A DNA stretch of 5,878 nt from Thermoplasmatales archaeon ex4484_6 (GTDB lineage: Archaea; Thermoplasmatota; Penumbrarchaeia; Penumbrarchaeales; Penumbrarchaeaceae): assembly GCA_002254385.1 (NCBI GenBank), contig NJDO01000118.1:1-5878 (forward strand). Direction: 5' to 3'. A model generated the notes under the pieces. It did not search any database, was not told the origin of the DNA, and saw nothing but the letters and a program-made list of their open reading frames with translations. Made by a program: the position numbers and the translations under genes. Below are positions 1 to 4,139 of this stretch, one piece after another. Positions within the stretch are counted from its first letter, which is position 1; each line of letters opens with the position of its first letter.

Positions 1-2325
1 GTGGGTCTCAGGAACCTGTCTCTGGAGATGGGAGCCTACGCTCTCACCGGCCCTGACGGTTATTACGAACTTGACATGTGGCAGGGGGAGCAGATCCTCC
101 TGTCAATGAAGGAAGGGTTCGACGTTTTCTTTACATCAGTTTTACTGTCCAGTTCAGAGACCTCGTGGATGAACCTCACTCTGGACAGGGAGAGATACTA
201 CATCAACGGAACCGTGAACGATGAGCACGGCTCCCCGCTGGAAGGCATCACCATCCAGCTGGCAAGACCGCATTCCATGATGATGTTCAACGAGGATAGG
301 ACCGATGAATCCGGCGCCTTCTCCATAATGGTCCCGGAGGGTGAAGCCTACTTTATGGCCATGGAGAAGAGTCCCTTTGATTCCGAGAATTACGGGGTAT
401 GTTTCCTTGATCTTCATGGGATCGATTCCGACAGGGAGATCGTGGTCACATTGCACGATGCACTCCCCGCCGAGGACTGTCTCATCATTGACCTGGACAA
501 TTTCACTTTAATGGGTGTTTCCTCTAAGATGGGTCTTCGGACAAACGAGAGCATGGCCGCAAGGGCCACGATCGACAACATGATGGGGGACGGGGACCTG
601 ATACTCTCGGCGGCCGAAGGGGACAGGTTCATGGATTTCCTCCTGCGGGAAAATCCTGACCTGACCGAAGGTCAGTTCGGAACCAACAGCCGGGACAATA
701 TCACGATCGAGGGACACCCTTTCCTGCTGGCCCCGGGGTCCTTGAAGTTCGAACTCCTGAATGTGACGGGGCCGGTCGCATCAGCCTCTCCCATGGCGCT
801 CGAGCTGCATTCCACATATGAGATGGAGGGTACCCTTGAGGGGAACCTCGATCGGGTGAACGTCAGCATGAACGGGACATATTCCACCGAGAATGAGGAG
901 CGAACGGTCCGTGTTCCCGTGCCCGAGGGCTGGAGGTTCCTGGATCATACTCCGACCATTCACAACATTTCCGAGAGGGACGGCAGGATATCCATACGGG
1001 CCGCACACGACCCTGACCCGGATGATGATGAGGATTCCGAATGGTTCACCCTGACCCTGGTGAACGATTCCTTCGGGGTAAGGTTCGAGGAACCCGGACC
1101 GGTGTTCGAAGGGAGACCGTGTGTTCTGAGAGGAAATATCACGGATATGGTCCCGGGAAATACCAGGACGTTCACGTGGGAGATCGATGGACTTCTTTTC
1201 AATACGACCTCTCCGGAGCTGGTCCATACATTCCCGGAGAACGGTACCTATGATGTTCTTCTAATCATGACCGATGTCCTTGGCCGTCGGGCGGTGGATT
1301 TCATCCAGCTGGAAGTGATGAATCGGAACCCGGAAGCCGCGATCGAGGTCGAGGGGGGATCGAACCGCACCTTCCATGAGGGCGACCGGCTGGTGCTCGT
1401 GTTGAATGCTTCCGATGTCCCTTCGGACCCCCTGCATTTCCAGTGGAACATCCAGGGTTCCTGGACGGAGAACTTCACTTATGACCTGAGCAACCGGACC
1501 ATGGAAGTGGAGCTCCCCGATGACGGGAATTTCTCCGTTGCGGTTATGGTTTTCGATGATGACGGAGGATCGTCGTTCCGGGAACTGCCGATACATGTGT
1601 TGAACCTCCCTCCAACGGCGGACCTGGAAATGAATGGGCTCAACGAGTACGATATGCTTGAGCAGGGTAAATGGCTGGAGATAGTCCTGAATGTTTCAGA
1701 TGTGGCTTCGGATACTGTTACGGTGAGATGGGAGCTTCCCGATACCGGAAGCATGGAGAGCGAGAGGGACGGGCCGAACCTCCGGTTGAGATTTCTTGAC
1801 AGTGGAGACTATCGGTTATCCCTCATCGTGGAGGATGAGGACGGGGGCATCCTGACAGGGAACTGGACCATACAGGTCATCGGATCGGAGAATTTCGACA
1901 ATGACGGTGATGGTATGCCCAGATGGTGGGAGAAGCTCCACGAGCTGAACGACGATGACCCCTCGGATGCGGATGGGGACGGAGACCTTGACGGTCTCTC
2001 GAATCTGAAGGAATACACAAACGGCACGGACCCGCACAACAGGGACACGGATTCGGACGGGATACCGGACGATCATGAGGTGAGGACCGGAACGAATCCG
2101 ATACTGGATGATGGTGCCGAAGACCCGGACGGGGACGGCATCTCAAATCTCGAGGAATACCTGAAAGGTTCCGACCCGCTCGACCCGAAGGACCCGGGGA
2201 AAGAAAAGGATGGAAACTCCACCATATTCATAATCATGCTTGCCGCTGGCATCATCCTGTTCATAGGTGCGGCGCTCCTCTTGATGGCCAGGAAAAAGCA
2301 GACGGGACTTCTTACCGAGGAATAG
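1..2325 (+). CDS. Large surface protein with PKD and calcium-loop domains, membrane-anchored (5' partial)
   Basis: A reading frame of 774 codons is open at the left edge and ends at TAG 2323-2325, so the N-terminus and any signal peptide lie outside; the GTG at position 1 is not taken as the start. Visible order, in residues of the fragment: the end of one and then a full carboxypeptidase-regulatory-like beta-sandwich (about 1-59 and 67-150); an unrecognised region (about 170-355) with a degenerate EF-like segment at 195-206; three PKD-like domains (about 357-440, 443-536, 537-628), the first with the typical HTFPENGTYDVLLIMTD motif at 409-425; four Asp-rich calcium-type loops (633-719); one hydrophobic span (about 741-763); then the tail RKKQTGLLTEE. 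This topology puts the bulk outside the cell. There are 23 N-x-S/T sequons. No catalytic motif is visible, and no PGF-type archaeosortase signal; anchoring is by the transmembrane helix. A role in adhesion, S-layer association or the cell coat is inferred. It converges on the RidA gene with 21 bp between the stops. Confidence 0.9.
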   Translation: MGLRNLSLEMGAYALTGPDGYYELDMWQGEQILLSMKEGFDVFFTSVLLSSSETSWMNLTLDRERYYINGTVNDEHGSPLEGITIQLARPHSMMMFNEDRTDESGAFSIMVPEGEAYFMAMEKSPFDSENYGVCFLDLHGIDSDREIVVTLHDALPAEDCLIIDLDNFTLMGVSSKMGLRTNESMAARATIDNMMGDGDLILSAAEGDRFMDFLLRENPDLTEGQFGTNSRDNITIEGHPFLLAPGSLKFELLNVTGPVASASPMALELHSTYEMEGTLEGNLDRVNVSMNGTYSTENEERTVRVPVPEGWRFLDHTPTIHNISERDGRISIRAAHDPDPDDDEDSEWFTLTLVNDSFGVRFEEPGPVFEGRPCVLRGNITDMVPGNTRTFTWEIDGLLFNTTSPELVHTFPENGTYDVLLIMTDVLGRRAVDFIQLEVMNRNPEAAIEVEGGSNRTFHEGDRLVLVLNASDVPSDPLHFQWNIQGSWTENFTYDLSNRTMEVELPDDGNFSVAVMVFDDDGGSSFRELPIHVLNLPPTADLEMNGLNEYDMLEQGKWLEIVLNVSDVASDTVTVRWELPDTGSMESERDGPNLRLRFLDSGDYRLSLIVEDEDGGILTGNWTIQVIGSENFDNDGDGMPRWWEKLHELNDDDPSDADGDGDLDGLSNLKEYTNGTDPHNRDTDSDGIPDDHEVRTGTNPILDDGAEDPDGDGISNLEEYLKGSDPLDPKDPGKEKDGNSTIFIIMLAAGIILFIGAALLLMARKKQTGLLTEE
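1069..1884 (+). repeat. Three tandem PKD-like domain repeats within the surface protein
   Basis: Three consecutive beta-sandwich units of about 85-95 residues are visible in the translation. Each has an early Val-Leu-x-x-Asn-x-Ser/Thr-Asp strand (Asn379, Asn469, Asn564 of the fragment) and a late Gly-[Tyr/Phe]-strand ending in an acidic turn (409-425, 501-523, 596-616). Units 2 and 3 are closest to each other: VLNASDVPSD at 467-476 against VLNVSDVASD at 562-571, and both end in an acidic-Asp-Gly-Gly turn. Unit boundaries are estimates. PKD folds usually act as stiff extracellular spacers in archaeal surface proteins. Confidence 0.75.
1897..2157 (+). repeat. Four thrombospondin-type-3/EF-like calcium-binding loops
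   Basis: Four 12-residue loops fit D-x-D-x-D-G-x-[P/S]-x-x-x-E. They begin at Asp633, Asp660, Asp682 and Asp708 of the fragment and end at Glu644, Glu671, Glu693 and Glu719. Every loop keeps the three Asp ligands, the Gly at loop position 6 and the Glu at position 12, so all four look competent to bind calcium. They sit between the last PKD unit and the transmembrane helix, so they probably form a calcium-rigidified stalk close to the membrane. Confidence 0.85.
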
Positions 2326-2346
2326 GAACGGGCCATGGTCCCTATC

Positions 2347-2751
2347 TCAATCTCTTATGGCCACCGCCTCGATCTCCACAAGAGCTCCAAGGGGAAGCTC
2401 CGCCACCTGAAAAGCGGCCCTTGCGGGAGGTTCATCCTCGAAGTACCCGGAATAGACCTCGTTGAAAGCCTTGAAATGAGAGATGTCCTTCAGATAGACA
2501 GTGGTCTTCATTACCAGATCCAGTGATGATCCGGATGCCTCGAGCACCGCCGCAAGGTTCTCCATCGCCTGAACTGTCTGCTCCCTTATTCCATCTCCGG
2601 TGAACTTTCCCGTTTCGGGATCCAGCCCGAGCATTCCGGAACAGAATACAAGCGGTCCAGCTGCGGTAGCCTGGGAGTAAGCTCCAACAGGAGCCGGCGC
2701 CTCCTCCGTGAAGATAATCTCCTTTATCCATTTCAGGTCCAGATGGGTCAT
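2347..2751 (-). CDS. ridA: RidA family reactive enamine/imine deaminase
   Basis: The 134-residue product matches the RidA/YjgF/YER057c/UK114 family (usually about 125-130 residues) along its length. Known members hydrolyse reactive 2-aminoacrylate-type enamines and imines released by PLP enzymes, giving ketoacids and ammonia, as cytosolic homotrimers. The sequence has the family's N-terminal APAPVGAYSQA (18-28, with Tyr25 matching E. coli Tyr17), the VKTTVYLKD-like strand (MKTTVYLKD 81-89), Asn97, and the signature PARAAFQVAELPLG (109-122) followed by VEIEAVA. Arg111 and Glu126 match E. coli Arg105 and Glu120, which bind substrate carboxylate and activate water; Cys107 is replaced by Ala113, as in many homologues. 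The ATG at 2751 is the only reasonable start and has a G-rich stretch (GGGGG, 2763-2759) seven bases ahead, a weak Shine-Dalgarno. It is the last gene of the operon, 33 bp after thpR, with no promoter visible in the gap. Confidence 0.95.
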   Translation of the reverse strand: MTHLDLKWIKEIIFTEEAPAPVGAYSQATAAGPLVFCSGMLGLDPETGKFTGDGIREQTVQAMENLAAVLEASGSSLDLVMKTTVYLKDISHFKAFNEVYSGYFEDEPPARAAFQVAELPLGALVEIEAVAIRD

Positions 2752-2784
2752 CTCATTTCCCCCGGGACGGGGATGGTATGGGGA

Positions 2785-3354
2785 TTATTTCACATTTTGC
2801 CCGAGAGGATGGGATGACAACCGCCTGTATATGGGTCCCTGTGGTGTCAGGGTTGATGAATAGAGGTGGAAAGCGTTCACGGGAACGACGTAATCCTCCT
2901 CTTTCAGTCTTGAAACCGTCTCTTCCAGTATCAATTTCAATTTGGACGGGTCAGTGCGCCCTTTGACCCTGGCAAGCGTCAGATGCGTCCTGTACTCCCT
3001 TGTTTCCAGTGGAGTGTCGATACGGGAATGAAGCACCCTGTCGATCTCCTTTGCCAGTTCCACCAATCGTTCATCGTTCCCGAAGGATACCCACAGGATC
3101 GAGGGCCTTTTCCATGAAGGAAAACATCCCGCCCCTTCGACCCGCATCTCGAAAGGTTCGATCTCCTTCCCCACTTCCCCCAGGGCGGAAATGACCTCGG
3201 CCTCGCCGCATCCCGGATCTCCAATGAACTTCAGGGTGATATGAAGATTCTCCGGCGGCACGGGTCTCAGGGTCCTGCCCACTGATGCGAGTTCATCGTG
3301 GAGATGGTCAAACAGCCTCGAAGAGGGGATATCCACGGCTGTGAACAATCTCAT
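2785..3354 (-). CDS. thpR: RNA 2',3'-cyclic phosphodiesterase (ThpR/LigT, 2H phosphoesterase)
   Basis: The 189-residue product has the typical length and both catalytic His-x-Thr motifs of the 2H phosphoesterase superfamily: HIT at 38-40 inside NLHITLKFIGD, and HLT at 124-126 inside YRTHLTLARVKG. The N-terminus MRLFTAVDIP is the standard ThpR opening, which fixes the start. Characterised members open RNA 2',3'-cyclic phosphates to 2'-phosphate ends and can reversibly join or cleave 2'-5' RNA linkages in vitro; the enzyme is cytosolic and its physiological role in archaea is unsettled. The ATG overlaps the stop of the upstream kinase gene as ATGA (3351-3354), indicating translational coupling, and an AGAGG Shine-Dalgarno lies eight bases upstream (3367-3363). 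In many euryarchaea thpR lies beside the tRNA CCA-adding enzyme gene; here the partner is a P-loop kinase. It ends in TAA at 2787-2785. Confidence 0.95.
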   Translation of the reverse strand: MRLFTAVDIPSSRLFDHLHDELASVGRTLRPVPPENLHITLKFIGDPGCGEAEVISALGEVGKEIEPFEMRVEGAGCFPSWKRPSILWVSFGNDERLVELAKEIDRVLHSRIDTPLETREYRTHLTLARVKGRTDPSKLKLILEETVSRLKEEDYVVPVNAFHLYSSTLTPQGPIYRRLSSHPLGQNVK

Positions 3355-3938
3355 TCGATCAACCTCTTGAGGAGATCCCTGGCCCTCGCTTCGAGCTCCT
3401 CGAGGGACCCCTCGTTCACCAGCATAAAATCGGACATAGCGATCACATCACCCAGTCCCCATCCGAGCTCCCGTCTGTCGCGCTCGGCGAACTCGGTGGG
3501 GTCCACGGGATCGTCCCCCCTCCTCCTGTCCTTCAGCCTTCCATATCTGGTTCCGGGAGAGGAATGTATGCAAAGGGTGAGGAAGCCGTCTCCGAACAAC
3601 TCTTTGAACACGGAAACCTCGTGATGGGATCTGATACCGTCTATTAGGATCAAATCATCTTTTCCGATGGCGCGGTCCCCGATGTCCTCCGCAAGTCGTC
3701 TCGCCCATACCTCCTCCCCATGTCTCTCCCTCTCGATGTTTGCAAAGGATCCGATATCCTTGGGATCTCCGTCGGGGAAGAGCTGAAAGAACCTTTTCCT
3801 CACCGCATCCCCCAGTGATTTCACGACGACCCCCTCTTCACCCGCGATTCTGCACACCTCTCCCTTGCCCGATCCCGGCATGCCCGTAACGCCGATGAGC
3901 TTGAATTCTGTGCCCTTTTCAGTTCTATTCGATGTCAT
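3351..3938 (-). CDS. UPF0200 family P-loop nucleotide kinase-like protein
   Basis: The 195-residue product has a Walker A loop GMPGSGKGE (19-27; Lys25 binds phosphate) right after the first strand KLIGVT, a Gly-Asp-x-x-Arg segment at 43-47, the Walker B-like LILIDGIRS (96-104), a basic lid RRRGDDP (138-144), then RDRRELGWGLGDVI (153-166) and NEGSLEEL (175-182). This pattern is that of archaeal UPF0200 proteins, which resemble adenylate and dephospho-CoA kinases. Their substrate is unknown to me; homologues are often labelled AAA family ATPase or dephospho-CoA kinase-like, but that activity should not be assumed. The ATG at 3938 is the only start between the upstream in-frame stop and the core fold and gives a 12-residue N-terminal extension. 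It is the first gene of the operon, overlaps thpR by 4 bp, and seems to be transcribed from a promoter whose TATA box implies a leaderless mRNA. Confidence 0.93.
   Translation of the reverse strand: MTSNRTEKGTEFKLIGVTGMPGSGKGEVCRIAGEEGVVVKSLGDAVRKRFFQLFPDGDPKDIGSFANIERERHGEEVWARRLAEDIGDRAIGKDDLILIDGIRSHHEVSVFKELFGDGFLTLCIHSSPGTRYGRLKDRRRGDDPVDPTEFAERDRRELGWGLGDVIAMSDFMLVNEGSLEELEARARDLLKRLIE
3361..3368 (-). promoter_or_regulatory. Shine-Dalgarno site of thpR
   Basis: On the minus strand AAGAGGTT lies inside the kinase gene, with its AGAGG core (3367-3363) eight bases before the thpR ATG at 3354. It supports the chosen start and re-initiation at the ATGA overlap. Confidence 0.7.
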
Positions 3939-3956
3939 TAAGGCCGCCTTCCGGTG

Positions 3957-3972
3957 TTTTATATTATTTTAA
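3957..3972 (-). promoter_or_regulatory. TATA-like box for the kinase-thpR-ridA operon (leaderless)
   Basis: The 16-bp A/T-only stretch reads TTAAAATAATATAAAA on the minus strand. The centre of its ATATAAAA part is about 24 bases before the A of the kinase ATG at 3938. Archaeal TATA boxes lie about 25 bases before the transcription start, so transcription should begin at or within a few bases of the start codon. A GGAAGG (3952-3947) lies eight bases upstream of the ATG, but it could serve as a ribosome site only if transcription began further upstream, where no second TATA box is seen. Confidence 0.6.
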
Positions 3973-4001
3973 TCACATCTATCGGCAATTGGAGTAACAG
4001 C

Positions 4002-4036
4002 CCCGGATTCCCTGTTTCCATCGATCTCCCGGATTC
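4002..4036. repeat. 9-bp direct repeat CCCGGATTC, two copies
   Basis: CCCGGATTC occurs at 4002-4010 and again at 4028-4036, start to start 26 bp. Both copies are between the two divergent promoter boxes, just upstream of the plus-strand one. It may be a paired regulator site, but this is inferred from position only and the repeat is short. Confidence 0.35.
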
Positions 4037-4051
4037 GGACCGGAAAGGCGG

Positions 4052-4070
4052 TATAATAAATTTATTATAT
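4052..4070 (+). promoter_or_regulatory. TATA-like promoter box within an 18-bp perfect palindrome
   Basis: TATAATAAATTTATTATA (4052-4069) is identical to its reverse complement and is followed by one more T. Its right half, TTTATTATAT, fits an archaeal TATA box for the plus-strand surface gene and predicts a start near 4090, leaving a leader of about 50 bases. The purine-rich GGAAAGG just upstream (4042-4048) could serve as a transcription factor B recognition element. The symmetry could permit binding in both orientations, but the minus-strand operon has its own box closer to its start. Confidence 0.6.
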
Positions 4071-4128
4071 TGGTCTATTGTTCTATAGTCGGTTTCAGTT
4101 TGGCTTCCGGACATCCCGGGAGTGAATA

Positions 4129-4134
4129 GAGGTG
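4129..4134 (+). promoter_or_regulatory. Shine-Dalgarno site of the second surface protein
   Basis: GAGGTG ends five bases before the ATG at 4140 and matches the anti-Shine-Dalgarno end of archaeal 16S rRNA. It favours this ATG over the in-frame GTG at 4122. Confidence 0.75.
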
Positions 4135-4139
4135 TTAGT

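Larger units (their letters stand above)
3939..4139. other. Divergent intergenic promoter region
   Basis: This is the only substantial non-coding stretch (201 bp). It holds two AT-rich promoter boxes in a clearly more GC-rich surrounding, a 9-bp direct repeat between them, and the 5' leader of the plus-strand surface protein. I see no tRNA, riboswitch-like fold or small ORF with a good ribosome binding site. Confidence 0.8.

Noticed and set aside
781..1227. A 148-codon open frame on the minus strand.
   Set aside because: It is antisense to the PKD-containing surface protein and its translation shows no family features.
2330..2341. Near-palindrome GGGCCATGGTCC between the convergent stops, considered as a shared terminator.
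   Set aside because: It leaves no room for a hairpin loop and is not followed by a T-run on either strand, so it does not support a terminator.
2432..2731. A 99-codon open frame on the minus strand within ridA.
   Set aside because: It lies in another frame of the same strand as ridA, which has complete family motifs; it is a frame shadow.
3351..3938. Annotation of the kinase as dephospho-CoA kinase (CoaE).
   Set aside because: The motif set is that of UPF0200; archaeal dephospho-CoA kinase is a different, GTP-dependent family, so the CoaE label would be misleading.
3940..3950. Inverted repeat AAGGC-C-GCCTT just upstream of the kinase start.
   Set aside because: The arms are five bases with a one-base centre, too short for a stable hairpin, and a leaderless transcript would not contain it.
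3973..4051. Search for a small RNA or tRNA in the GC-richer part of the intergenic region.
   Set aside because: No cloverleaf, T-loop signature or stable extended stem could be found by eye.
4122..4124. GTG as an alternative upstream start of the second surface protein.
   Set aside because: It would add only six residues and lacks its own Shine-Dalgarno, whereas GAGGTG is well spaced for the ATG at 4140.
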